A DNA stretch of 64,000 nucleotides from assembly GCA_030435675.1 (NCBI GenBank), contig CM059622.1, positions 12,834,001-12,898,000 of the forward strand, in the 5' to 3' direction. This DNA comes from Steinernema hermaphroditum. Taxonomy: Eukaryota; Nematoda; Chromadorea; Rhabditida; Steinernematidae. A program made the position numbers and the translations under genes. A model generated the notes under the pieces. The model was not told the DNA's origin. It ran no database searches and saw only the letters and a list, made by a program, of their open reading frames with translations. Shown here in pieces: positions 10,601 to 22,523 of the stretch (position 1 is the stretch's first letter; each line of letters opens with the position of its first letter).

Positions 10601-12993
10601 TTGATCACTATGTGTGTGCTGTTTTATCAAACAGATATCCGCGTCACTGGAGTATGATTGAAGGGCAATAACATTAAACCACTTTAACGCTGCTGGTATT
10701 TTCATTTGTGTTTCTGGCGATTGAGGTGAGTGGAGTGAGCGGTCGTCATTGGCCAGCGTCGTTCGCTCGACTCCTAGAAGGCCGGGAACATCAGAGAGCC
10801 GTAGTTTCAACGCCTTGCCAACAAGGTCGTAATGTCTGCTTCTCTATCTCAAGTAAAAAGTTGACTGCAACTCCGAAGTCCGCACTCCAATATGCTCCAA
10901 TGGCGGGAATCCACTTCGTTTGCCGTCCTCACCATCTCAACACTTGTTTGGATAGCTGTTCATCGCTTTGACGCCCGCACCAACTGGTGTTCTACTCGGA
11001 TGTTTCCTATCCGATCAAATAGAAACAGCGAAGAAAGAATAGAAGTAGCGATTACGGTACAATTTCTGTCTTTTTTTGTGAGTTTATGAGGATTACATGA
11101 CATAATCGCCACTCAAAAATCGGTACTGCAAAAATCGCTACTATTAAAAAAATCGCTACTACGCCGTGGTTAAGGCTGCAGGGCTCGCGTTAAATCAATA
11201 GGCATAGTCTTAAGCCGGAGCCGAAGCCAAGCTGGGGTTTGCCGAAGCCATCAAATATTTAGGCATGTTTTTAAGCCGGAACCTAAGCCAAGCCTAGGTC
11301 TAAGACACATCCAAAATGAATATAAGCTAACTTCGACTTCAGATGCCTAGACGGGTGTCTAGAAGTGACTATTTCTCCGAGTGGTGATTTTGTCGGGTTG
11401 CCGTTTATGGGACGTCTTTGTGTTGCGTTATGCCAGTGATTCGCGAATAGGAATGATCTGAATGGCTGCTTGTCTCCGTAATTGCTAATTATCCAATGGC
11501 GGTGTTTAAAATAAAATAAAAGCTCTCACATCAACTTTAGTCCTTACAGAATGTGAAGCCACTTCTGGCGGACTCATCCTGCTGCATCACAAGAGCAAGA
11601 ACCACGGCATACCTTTGGATATGGATTGTTGAACTTCGATGCATCATGTCCGAAGAAAGATGTCAATACTGTTATCATTGTTGTTTCATTTAGATCTGTT
11701 GACTTTTCCCCACAAATAGTGTCTTAATCCGCATCTTGACAATATTTATTGCTTGTGACTTTTGATATGTGTGATTGCGCTTTGCAGATATGTGTCGCTG
11801 GAAAAAGCTCCCTTAGTATTAATCTCCCAAAGCTCCCTTAGAAATATTCCCTTTTTTCATCAGCCAATTCATTTGCATGTGTTATTCACGTGACCTTCAA
11901 AGTTCGAAATGTGGTCGATCGACCGCTATCTTCATAGAATAAATCGCCGATTTGCGTGCATGTATAATTACGCTTCCCGAGTGCGTATTCCAAATTTTGT
12001 TTTTCTTTCGTCATCCATTCGACCGAACAGTGAACGCTGATGTATGATAATGTCCATTTGGATAGCTGCCTTATAAACATCTACAAGTGAATTACTTTAT
12101 TTTGATGTGATTTCCAGCAATAGTTGTGTGACATGCTTCAACCCTGATGTTATACAGCGGCGATCTTCATTAATATAATAGAATGATTCGGAACTTTTGT
12201 TAAATTCAAATCATTCTGTGAGAGCGACTGCTCACTCAGATGTCCAACTTCGTAACAAGTGGACCCGACCGATCGCTACAGACACAAATGAAAGATCGTT
12301 GACCAACCGAAACTTTTTCCTTGTGTTTAGCCTTTTTCACTACCTTTTTATTATGTTTAGCATAAACCTATAATTCAAGCCTATTTCATTTGGAAAATAG
12401 CAGAAATAGACCATTTAAGCGGCACCAGTTGGTTTTGGAATCTGCTGTTTTTATTTTTCCTCCTGATCATTTGTGTTGATCTGACTTCCGGAGACAGCTG
12501 TTTTGATCTCTGTTTTGTTTGCATCTGGCGGGAGCATATCGCTGAATATCTCACAACACTTTATTTTCGGCCCTCTTAGAATTTTTGCTTTCCGTGATAC
12601 AACCCAAATTGTGGAGCGAAAAGAGCGGTAGGCGTGATTGATATTTAGTAGAAAAATTGGGACTTAAAATATGAACTATACTCTCCAGTCATATCAAGTC
12701 TTGTGTTTACGGAAAACGCACTGAATGCATCAAGAATTCACTTCCTAAAACCTGATCTTCATGAACTGCTGCCTTGCTCGATCTCATCCATTACGGCGCT
12801 TTGGGGACTGTTTACTCGTTCAGCTCTCTTTCCATAAACACCGGCTGCTCTCATTTCTGGTTCGCCGTGTCCGCACTGCGATTAGCGAGACTGAAAGTGA
12901 CGTGGGGTGTCAGTTGGTTTATGATAATTTTGAACCGCCTGCTGATGCACTCATAAAACACTGGCCTGATCGGTTAATTTACAGATTTGCAGA
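10601..12993. other. Long intergenic region; minor repeats only
   Basis: Seen here: a short tandem array of AAAAATCGCTACT-like units around 11110-11165; a ~60-base imperfect repeat of GGCAT…CTTAAGCCGGAGCCGAAGCCAAG around 11200-11310; and AT-rich sequence elsewhere. No open frame above 130 codons and no family match. TTTGCAG just before 12994 is a plausible spliced-leader acceptor for the next gene. Confidence 0.5.
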
Positions 12994-15110
12994 ATGGTAG
13001 CTACAGGAACTAGTGGAATGTTTGGAGATTCGACTCGCTATGCCGTGATGGCTGTCTCTATCCTGTGCTTGACAGTCATCATAAGCAATTCTCTGGCCCT
13101 CAACTTCACTATCATCTGCATGAGCGATGGGAATCCGAACTCGACCTACGCTTACAGCGAAGATCAGAAAGGATGGCTGTTCTCAGCGACTGCAATGGGA
13201 ACACTTATTGGAACCATACCAATAAGTACGCTAACGACTGTATTAGGAATGAGGTAGGAACATTGTGTTAGATGTTCTAGGGCACCATCTTTTCAGAATA
13301 ACATTCTGTGGCTATTGCGTTGTGTCCGCCGTAGCTACACTACTTGTGCCACTAGCGGCTAATTTCGGTTTTGGATGGGTATTCACCATGCGTGTGTTGC
13401 AAGTAAGTGGCGGAATATCATCAAGATAAACACCACTGATGCTATGCTATAGAGAATGACAATATTATATTCCCTTGTGAAGTTCACTTTTTGAATAGGC
13501 TCGGGCTCGAAAGTCGGCAGATTCCCATTATTTCCATGCATTTCTATCAGGGATGCGCGAGAGTCGAGGGCCGGGGAAAAGAGCCTCTCGCGTCATGGGC
13601 ATGGCAGTGCATCAAGGCCGAGTTTTGAGTCGAGTTTTGCCAAAAGTCAAAAGTCAAAACCCAAAAATACCCTCAAAACACCGCCTTCGGAAAAAGGCAA
13701 AATTTCAGAATTTTCGTGCTGGGACCAAGTCTACTCTCATCTCGCCACTCTCGACCATTTGTTGAGAGTCGATAGTCGAGACTGTACACAGTCCTGATTC
13801 CCATACATTAGTTGTTTTATTTATGCTTAATAATAGACTGCTCTTCCATTGGAAATTTTCAGGGCACAGCAGTGGCGATGTCCTTTCCAGCCCTGGGAAG
13901 CGTCACCGCTTAATGGTCGACCCTCAAAGGCAGCGGGATGTACATCGCTTTGATGTCCTGCCATCTTCAGGTACCACTGACCGTATCAATTTAACTTACC
14001 TCATTCTCCCCAGTTTGCTCCCATCTTCACAATGCCCGTTTCGGGAGCACTTTGTGTGTCCTCCCTGGGGTGGCCAGCCGTCTACTACCTTCAGGGAGTG
14101 CTCACTGTCGCCGCGACGATTCTATTTTATGTTTTCTATCGCGATTCGCCCCGAATGCACAAGTTCGTCGCCGCACAAACTATACAGAGTTCAATATCAC
14201 ACTGTTCAGGAGTGTGAGCGGGAAGGAACTTTCCAAAATCGAACGTGGGAAAACCTCTATTGGGCACAAGGAAGCGGTACCGTACAAAGCAATATTGACC
14301 AGTTTGCCCATATGGGGCGTTTGGATTTCGAACATCGGAGGACATCTAGGATTCCAGATTCTGTTACAGTACGGCCCGACGTATTTGAACAAGGTGCGTT
14401 CTTCTTATTGCGATCTAAACATTGCATCTCTAAGACCCATTAAAGCATAAAAGCCTAGAATGCTTTCAAAGTTCAGCTCTATCTCATTATCTTGTGTACA
14501 TTCTTCAGGTCCTTAGATACGAAATCGAGAGCACTGGCTTCGCCACCGCTGTCCCCTACGTCGCTTCGACTCTGGTGAAGGTGGTGGCCGGCCCCTTCTC
14601 GGACCGCGCCACATGCATCAGCGAGAAGGCTCGAATGAACATCTTCACTGTCATCTCACAGGGGTGCATGGCCCTCTGCTTTATCCTCCTTGCCGTCATC
14701 CCCGTGGACATGTCCTTCTTCGGATGGCTCGCCTACACTTCTGCGATCGCATTTAGTGGACTCAATGCCGTCGGAGTGGTTAAGTGTGCCCAACTGGTGC
14801 GTTCTCCTAGCTAGGCTTCCTCTAAAGATCATTTTAGGTGGCCCGCCATCATGCTCACTTTGTCATGTCGGTGACTTCGTTCATCATCAGCGCTGTCATC
14901 CTTATACTCCCCGTAATGGTCCGCTTCATGGCTCCTAACAATGAGAGTTCCGAGTGGTTTCTGATATTTTGGGTAGTGGCTGCCGTCGTTCTCATAACCA
15001 CCGGAATCTTTGTCATCGTTTCTGACGCCTCGCCGGCTCTTTGGACAAAGTCCGCTTCCGTCCTGTCAGCAAATCCGGAAGTCATTAATTCATCCAGCAG
15101 TATTAATTAA
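12994..15110 (+). pseudogene. SLC17-like MFS anion transporter, copy A, with a nonsense codon and a frameshift
   Basis: Six exons match the intact paralogue at 30.5-32.9 kb one for one: 12994-13253, 13297-13402, 13863-13970, 14014-14393, 14509-14796, 14838-15110. The protein is a 12-helix major facilitator of the SLC17 (phosphate/vesicular glutamate transporter) type: LNFTIICM…[16 protein letters not shown] in the first luminal loop, [20 protein letters not shown] and PFSDRATCISEKA are all recognisable. Two defects are seen: TAA at 13911-13913 in exon 3 where both paralogues have CAG (Gln), and loss of one base around 14168-14176 in exon 4 leading to TGA at 14215-14217. Exon 3 is 108 nt, so skipping it would keep frame, but the exon 4 defect would remain. 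All splice sites are intact, suggesting recent decay. Confidence 0.75.
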
Positions 15111-17639
15111 CTGGACGCTGCTGACTTAGAGAAAACAAAGTCTATCTTAATATAAAGCAATATTAACCACTCGATCTCTGAGATGAACCGCCAATAAATA
15201 ATTTTAATGCAGACGATTCTGTCCTTATTTGAAAACCCAGAGGGATGTCATCAACTTGATTTCTTTCCCGGCTTTCCCTAGAGTTCTCTTCAGCGAGTCC
15301 AATGACTGGTGCTTCAAAGAAAAGACTTTTACTACGATGGAAAGGAGGGTTGAAGGAGGCTTTCATTTTTTTTTCTTTCATTTTTTAGGTTCTTAAAAAT
15401 TCCTATGAAAAACGACCTTTTTCCATTGTAAATTCCACGGTACGTGGAATATCGTGAAATATCTTGAAAGATACTCCATTTTTCGTGGGGCAAAACATAG
15501 GTAGGGTTATTTCGTATGCTCTACAACATGGAAGCGATGGAAAAAGCTGAAACTCAGGTCTTGCAGATCGTTCCAGGACCTGGTCAAGAATGCAGGTCAA
15601 GTTCGAGTTCTAAGCTTTGAAAGGAGAGTAATGTCTATAAGCACTAAAATCATCTCATTTGTACGCCTATGTAATTTTCTACGCAGAAAACGGTGTTTTG
15701 CGTGGTTTGGGGGCTGGTGGTGATGAAAGTTTATGTAATTTGACGGTTACACAGATCTTCAGCATGGAGAACCTCAATCTGGCCTTTTTTAACCTCTGTA
15801 AGGCACGTGCCTCCACCCATTGCATCTTAATAGTCCTCAGACACGTAATACTAGTGAACAACAGTGAAAAAAAAAACAACACTTGCAGTCTACCGTTATT
15901 TTGCGCGTTATTTCCAGTGGTGAAACCCGTATTTTGCGAAAGTTTGTTCTTGGTCCGGTATGATCCAAAAAACCGGGTGCAGCTATCATTATTTCCAGCA
16001 CTGTATGAACAAGAGCCACATTGTCACACAGTAATCGCCGGTCTTCTTCTGGTTTCGGCACCCTCTGGTGAACCGTGGTAGCAAATACTCTTCCGAAAGA
16101 AACCACTCATTTTTTGCCTCTTTAACTCTACAAATTAATTATACATGCAATCCTTGCGCTTGCTTTGCCCTACGAAAATTATCATCTTGAAATATGTAAC
16201 GTCGATAACATTTTGCGGAAAGGCCTTTCGATACGCATATTTGAGACGCTTACAAATGATATCATTCATGAATTATTGCAGGACGGCACCCCATTTTGGT
16301 TTTTTCTGCATAAGGTTATAAGTTATAGTTTATGCTTCAAAGTTATAGTTTTAAAAAAGTTATAGTTTATGTTTCACAGCCTGTGACAGTCAATCACTTC
16401 CCTACTACGTAATCCGACTTATGCAGAATAGCCTCCTCCCACAACTGGTGTTCAATCTATCAAAGGCGTGCATGGTAATGTGGGGCAACGGTCATAGAAC
16501 AACGGTTCACGGAATACATCAGATATCGTATCCTTCGAAACGGTCACAAAACGAACAATTCTTTCAAAATTGCAGGAAATCAATACGTATAGAGGTGGCG
16601 GGCTAACTGATGGACTAAACGCATCTGCTTGGAGTATTTCGACAAATTGGACGAATTTTGGAAGCGTAATATAAGTAAAAAAAATGCAAAAATAAATAAA
16701 GTAAAAATGATACCGCTTCTTAATCTGCTTTAGCAGTGCTTAAAATCACCTTCCCTTGAAATCATAGGGTTTTAAGTTGAGCCACAGAGTGCTTATTAGT
16801 TAGTGTTTTTTGGTGCCTTTTTCGTTACACAAGATGTGCGAAATCGACAAACTCAAACTGGTAATAGTTCATTGTTGTTGGAAAGTTCATCCGTGGTACG
16901 TGCCTTTCTGGGACGCTACATTTACAGACAGTGAATAACTAACAACACCCACCTTTCATGACATTAACGAATTACACGTTTTTTGAAACATTTTTCATGA
17001 CTTTAACGAATGACGTTTTAAAAGCCAGTTTCTGTTTCTCATGAGCTTTGTTGCCTGTTTGTCTTTCTGATTATCCTTCGCCACTTCTCTTGTCTATTGA
17101 AGGGTATATCCGCTTTTTATTTACGTTTGTATTCCTTAAAAACATTCCCTAAATTCAAAGTGTTCAGCTGGGTCATAAATAATGGCGCATCATTTCAATA
17201 AGCGTTTATTAGTAAAAAGATAAACACTTCAAACAAGGTATATCACCATTATATCGTACAACCACAGCTCACTCTGCGGTTAGGAGCCAGAAGCGACGTT
17301 TATCGAAAATCGGAGATTTAGGGTAAAAAAAATGTTTTTGGTCCAATTTTCGACCTTTCCTCTTATTTTGAATATCTTTCTTCAATTTCGTTATTTACGG
17401 AAGAGTTCAGATGGAGGTTAGATAGAGCAAAGAAATTTCTATAAGAGCATTCAAACGGTAATCTCTTAGCTTAAAGTGGAAAGCCATTGTGAGGGTCAAC
17501 TTGGAAACACACGACCCCAGGTAGTCAGACTTTTTGGGAATCCAATGGTTATTCTTTTAACATTTGATTCTTTTTTCTATATGTGGGCATGGTAGCTGTG
17601 AAAGATAGCTTCCTGCTGCATATCCCCTTTGTCTTTTAT
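15111..17639. other. Long intergenic region; nothing recognised
   Basis: The longest open frame (140 codons, plus strand, 15659-16081) shows no domain and has an overlapping frame on the other strand. AT-rich throughout; no RNA gene or repeat recognised by eye. Confidence 0.45.
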
Positions 17640-17950
17640 AGTACTGAACCAAATGGAAACGTTGGTGTCCACAGAACATCTTGATTTGGAAGTTCCATCT
17701 TTTTGAGATTAGCTTATGTTACGATATATGACGAACACAGCCATAGGTGCATTTGACAGTTAAGATCCAGTGGTACACGTGATAGGAGGCAGTCGTCTTC
17801 CATCACACAATTAATACCATAGGACGCCCCTACATCGCTTCACATTTCGCCATCTCGAGGTGCCAAAAAATGACCGTCAAGACAGAATAGACCTGTAACA
17901 GCAAAAGAAATGCAATGTACAAGTCGCCAATGATAGTGTAGGGTGAGAAT
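17640..17950 (-). mobile_element. Degenerate fragment of the element found at 60.9-61.6 kb
   Basis: Read on the minus strand, this region aligns over about 250 bases with 61010-61255: shared blocks include TTGACGGTCATTTTTTGGC, CTCGAGATG, CTATGGTATTAATT and AAGCTAATCTCAAAAAGATGG. It carries several stops. No terminal inverted repeats could be placed around this copy. Confidence 0.65.
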
Positions 17951-18589
17951 TAACTGTAACTGTGCCCACAACGCGCCCATCCATTTCATCGAGGACGCAG
18001 AGATTGCGAAACTGTGAGATTTTTACGCTATGCGAAGTTTTCAATGACTCAACCCAATACGTGTTCGTATCTGTGCTCCACATTACTTGTGATGCTCCAC
18101 AATGCACCACCGAAATGAGCACTTTCTGCCATAATTTTATATAATTTGAACTGTAGTCATCGCTCATATCAATAGCTCCTAAGAATATCGCTCCTAAGAA
18201 TATGTTAGAAGGGGAAAATACTGGTTAATCTTACCTTTTAGATAACCGGTGACCTTTACAATGCGGTCAAGCACAGCTGCCGCAAAACTTGTGGTTATAA
18301 GAACCGCCCAATTTTTTACATTCGAATCTGCTCAGGAAGTAATATCTACTCATTCACCTGAACAACTATTACACTTTACATTGTACGGGAAATAAGTGAT
18401 CTGGTTCTGTTTCGGGGCAAGTTTTGACTTTTTCCGCTCCCATTCCGCTCAGTTTCTGCGAATGCGCAAATTTTCATCAGCTTCCTGGGCCGCCGATTCC
18501 GATTATGCTAATAAGGCACCGCCCGCCGTGATATACGTGATGCAGACGTGATATACCCCACAAGAGCTGTGTTACAGTAGCACTTTAGG
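17951..18589. other. Intergenic upstream of transporter copy B
   Basis: A 96-codon minus-strand frame (17877-18167) overlaps the repeat fragment and is not credible as a gene. CACTTTAG just before the ATG at 18590 is a plausible spliced-leader acceptor. Confidence 0.45.
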
Positions 18590-20402
18590 ATGACCTCTCA
18601 ATCGACCGGAATGTTCGGAGATTCGACTCGCTATGCCGTGATGGCCGTCTCAATTCTTTGCTTGACGGCCATCATAAGCAATTCTCTGGCCCTCAACTTC
18701 ACTATAATCTGCATGAACGACGGAAATCCGAACTCGACCTACGCCTATAGTGAAGATCAGAAGTCGTGGCTGTTCTCAGCTACAGCTATAGGATCACTTC
18801 TTGGAACCATACCGATCAGCGTTCTAACGACAATGTTAGGAATGAGGTAGGATGGGGCAGCACCATACGATGGGAAAGAGTGTTGTAGGATGGTTTTCTG
18901 CGTGTACTGTGTGATATCTGCTATTGCGACACTGTTGACACCTCTGGCAGCTGCTACAGGCTTTGAATGGGTATTCGTCATGCGCGTACTGCAGGTAATA
19001 ACAATAAATAGTAACTGGAATTGACTGCCGATGTTCTAGGGAATAGCAGTAGCCATGTCCTTCCCAGCCCTGGGCGGCATCACAGCTCAGTGGTCGACCC
19101 TAAAAGGCAGTGGAATGTATATCTCCGTGCTGTCCTGCCACCTCCAGGTACACATCTGATCACACAGATCACCGCTATGTTGCCCTTTTATAGTTCGGTC
19201 CCATCTTCACGATGCCCGTTTCGGGAGCACTTTGTGTGTCCTCCCTGGGATGGCCAGCCGTCTACTACCTTCAGGGAGTGCTCACTGTCGCCGCGACGAT
19301 TCTATTTTATGTTTTCTATCGCGATTCGCCCCGAATGCACAAGTTCGTCGCCGCACAAACTATACAGAGTTCAATATCACACTGTTCAGGAGTGTGAGCG
19401 GGAAGGAACTTTCCAAAATTGAACGTGGGAAGACCTCGACGGGCCACAAGGAAGCAGTGCCTTACAGAGACATCGTGAAGAGCTTACCGATTTGGGGTGT
19501 TTGGATTTCGACTATTGGAGGACAGATGGGATTCCAAATCTTGTTACAGTATGGTCCGACGTATCTGAACAAGGTAGGAGGGCAAGAAACTCATTGGGTC
19601 TCTAAACAAGCTTCTTACGGAGATATTGCCACTTTCGGGTCGCTCGCCACCACAACCACTTCATCATGGCGGTTATGTCATTCATCTGCCAATTTATAAC
19701 TGAACATTACCTAAGTGTCCAGCTTCCTATGAATATCTCTTTCTGCAAAGCTGAATCTCAACGTTTAGGTCCTCAACTACAAAATCGAGAGCACTGGCTT
19801 CGCCACCGCCATCCCCTTCGTCGCCTCTACCGTAGTCAAAGTCGTCGCCGGGCCCTTCTCCGACTACGCTACGTGCATCAGCGAGAAGGCCAGGATGATT
19901 ACATTCGCGATTATCTCCCAAGGCTGCATGGCTCTATGCTTCGTCTTTCTCGCCATCATCCCCGTGGAGATGTCCTTTATTGGGTGGCTCGCCTATACTT
20001 CTGCTATCTCCTTCAGTGGACTCAACGCCGTCGGAGTTGTAAAGTGCTCCCAGTTGGTATGTTTCTGGAAACTGCTCTCCCTAGGAATCCCTTCAGGTCG
20101 CTCGCCACCACAACCACTTCATCATGGCGGTCATGTCATTTATCATCAGTGCCAATATTCTTATCCTCCCACGGATGGTTCGATTCATCGCCCCCAACAA
20201 TTCCAGCTCCGAGTGGTCACTTGTCTTCTGGGTCGTAGCGACGATCATTTTCGTAACCACCGCGATCTTCGTCGTCGTCGCCGATGCCGCTCCCGCCCCG
20301 TGGACGCAGTCGGCCTCTAGCAACAAGACGAACCCCGAAGATCCTCAGGATCCAGCGAGGATAGGGGAATCTGAACCGCGTAAACCGGAATTCGTCGAGT
20401 AA
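18590..20402 (+). pseudogene. SLC17-like MFS anion transporter, copy B, with one frameshift
   Basis: Exons 18590-18846, 18889-18994, 19040-19147, 19194-19573, 19769-20056 and 20097-20402 correspond exactly to copy A and to the intact gene; exons 2, 3 and 5 have identical lengths in all three (106, 108, 288 nt). The only defect seen is loss of one base around 19348-19356 in exon 4, giving TGA at 19395-19397. Beyond it the other frame continues the protein to the natural end, with a luminal/cytosolic tail rich in Asn, Pro and Glu. The total exon length is 1445 nt, one short of a multiple of three. Because the rest is well preserved, recoding or a recently fixed lesion are both possible; I favour a recent pseudogene or a truncated product. 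Confidence 0.7.
19638..19690 (+). repeat. Stray copy of the start of exon 6 inside intron 4 of transporter B
   Basis: About 50 bases (GGTCGCTCGCCACCACAACC onward) match the beginning of exon 6 at 20096-20148 with only a few changes. It has a reading frame like exon 6 but lies before exon 5. Confidence 0.85.
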
Positions 20403-20581
20403 TAACGAATAAACGATTTGCATCGTCGGCCTTGCACCCCAAGAGGAATCACATCGTATCTTTTCCTTTATTATCTTTTTTGTTCTTGTTTGTCTTTGCG
20501 CTGTTATCCTTGAAACACGTGTACCGTATCCATGTAGACGCCGGCTTCTCGTAGTAGTCTAAAGCAGAGATATTAGAGGGC

Positions 20582-22367
20582 TTAGCTACACAGCTGGGGA
20601 TGACGCCCAAGGTTACAAGTACTGCCTAAGCTCTCTTTCCTATGTCGGAGCCGTCTTTTCTTGAGCATATTGCAGGAAAAGGGCTCCATATCATACCTTA
20701 AAGCTTCATTGTTGAATCCTTCGGGGCCGCAAACATAGATCTTGTAGTGCGACTTATCGTCGACAGCTTCCCTAACCAACTGTTCACTAATGCGCCCTTT
20801 CCTTCCGGTCCACAGCTCCGTAGGCTCACTGAGAACATGCTGGAATTTCTCAAAGGAGATGGGGAAGTCCTTCTCTTCCAGTACGTCCTCTTCTGTTCGA
20901 TTGAACCACCAAACTGCGACATTTCTGGAAGGGTTACTGCAGCTGCTATTCACAGCCCTCGAAAATTACCTAGCCTGATTGAGTCGTCCCTCGGCAAGCC
21001 GAATCATCGGCGTTATGCCTGTTCCGGCAGCAAAACAAATGACTTCATCGATGTCTTTTTCGTGGATCTGACGGTCGAAGTCGATTCTTCCAATTGGATC
21101 GCTGATATCGATACAGTTTCCTGCAGGTATACGGTAAATGCGCGATTCACAGCGATGAATATACCTGCTGTAATATCGTTGAAGACGGGTGTCAGGATTC
21201 CAAGACGGTAGATTTTGATCATGAAAGTTAGCTCGAATAGGCCGGATTTGTTGACGGAAGTGATGGGAGTGTATGGGCGAGAAATAAGATTAGATCCTTT
21301 CTTCATGCGGATGGAGACATGGTGTCCTGTCGGTACAGGCATCACCAACTTCGGCGGGAGCGAAACTTTCATCATTATGCAGTTGTAATTGAGTTTCTCC
21401 ACTGAATCGACGCGGCAACTATGGTAACGCGCGCCTAAAAAGAACAAAATAGTGAACAGTTACGCGCGTGAAGCTCACTTGTATCGGGGAGAACACGACC
21501 CAGTTTTGTTAAGAACACAGTAATCGCAGGCTTGTCGAGGAAGTCCACAAGAATCGCACCATCTACGACGCCAATGGTGAATCCAGAAGCTGCCACAGCC
21601 TCTGGGAGATCGTCCCAAACAAGGCGCAGTGTCTTTTGGTTGTATTCGCGAATGAGGAGAGAAAATTCATGGTTCTCGATACTGCCACACACGTTCTCAG
21701 TGAGGAGATCCTCCCATGTCGGACATTCAAGCTTCAGCACGCTTCCAGGAAGAATTCGAGTGGCTATCTTCAGCTTAGCCATGGTAGGAGCTTCCATGCA
21801 CCCTCCATTGTTCTTGTCGCCGTCAATAACAGCTGGCTTCGGTTTCGCCACTAAACAGCAACAAGAAAATAGCCAACACACAAACGAAGATCTTACATTT
21901 GGATCGATCTCCTCGGAACGGTCCAACAACGCACGACTTCAACATCGACTCGTAGTTTACCCACATATGGTACTCATTGAAAAGATCCGTCGCGTCGGTG
22001 CCAGCCGCCCGCATCAGTTCATCAACACCACCTGGGTGGAACTCAAGATATGACGTCACATCGTACACCTAACAAGGAGATTGCACAATTGGATTACGGT
22101 GGCTGGCCTACCGTATCGAAAAGTAGAATCCAGCAATCCTTCACCGAAGTGTGCTTCGCCAGCTCGACGTGATCGACCGAAGGCTGCTTTCTGCTCAGCA
22201 GTTTCGACGACGCCAGCCGCACCCAATCCATCAAGCCCTTTCCCGGCTTCAACGCCACCTTCACTCGCCCATATTCGGATCTGCCCGCGCCTGCTGATCC
22301 CTAAACTGAATTATCCACTGGCGTCAAAGGCTAATTCACTTACTGAGAAGCTTGGCACGTTCAGCAT
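20582..22367 (-). CDS. CYB5R4: Cytochrome b5 reductase 4 (NCB5OR): b5, CS and reductase domains
   Basis: Seven exons (22344-22367, 22112-22300, 21897-22068, 21479-21850, 21165-21434, 20970-21120, 20582-20924) give 506 residues (human 521). The start MLNVPS matches human CYB5R4. Order: LKPGKGLMDWVRL; a cytochrome b5 domain with heme ligands His82 in HPGG and His105; a CS (p23-like) domain about 150-245; an FAD-binding segment with RPYTP (305-309); an NAD-binding segment with AAGTGITPM (about 373-381); and CGPEGF. The enzyme moves electrons from NAD(P)H through FAD to its own heme, acting near the ER in redox and lipid metabolism. The last ~30 codons do not match the family; a 42-nt intron after ALR may have been missed. 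A TTTTAG acceptor 15 bases before the ATG and the close upstream COX11 suggest operon processing. Confidence 0.93.
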
Positions 22368-22381
22368 AGCAACGAGCAGAT

Positions 22382-22390
22382 CTAAAATTG
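22382..22390 (-). promoter_or_regulatory. Probable trans-splice acceptor of CYB5R4
   Basis: CAATTTTAG on the minus strand ends 14 bases before the ATG, and lies about 130 bases after the COX11 stop. This spacing is typical of the downstream gene of a nematode operon. Confidence 0.5.
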
Positions 22391-22523
22391 TCAATAACGT
22401 CCACCTATTACGATCACACAGAGAAATCGAATGGAATTCAACCACGTAGCGCAGAAAGCCGAATGTGAAGAAAATATCTTTTCTTTCAACAATCAAATAA
22501 CAATTACCCTATACACCCGCAAA

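Noticed and set aside
14148..14206. Small intron hiding the frameshift in exon 4 of transporters A and B
   Set aside because: Candidate GT-AG pairs either remove residues conserved in copy C without restoring frame or are only about 23 nt long, shorter than any intron seen here.
15659..16081. 140-codon plus-strand open frame
   Set aside because: No motif, low complexity, overlapping antisense frames, and no splice partners; likely chance in AT-rich DNA.
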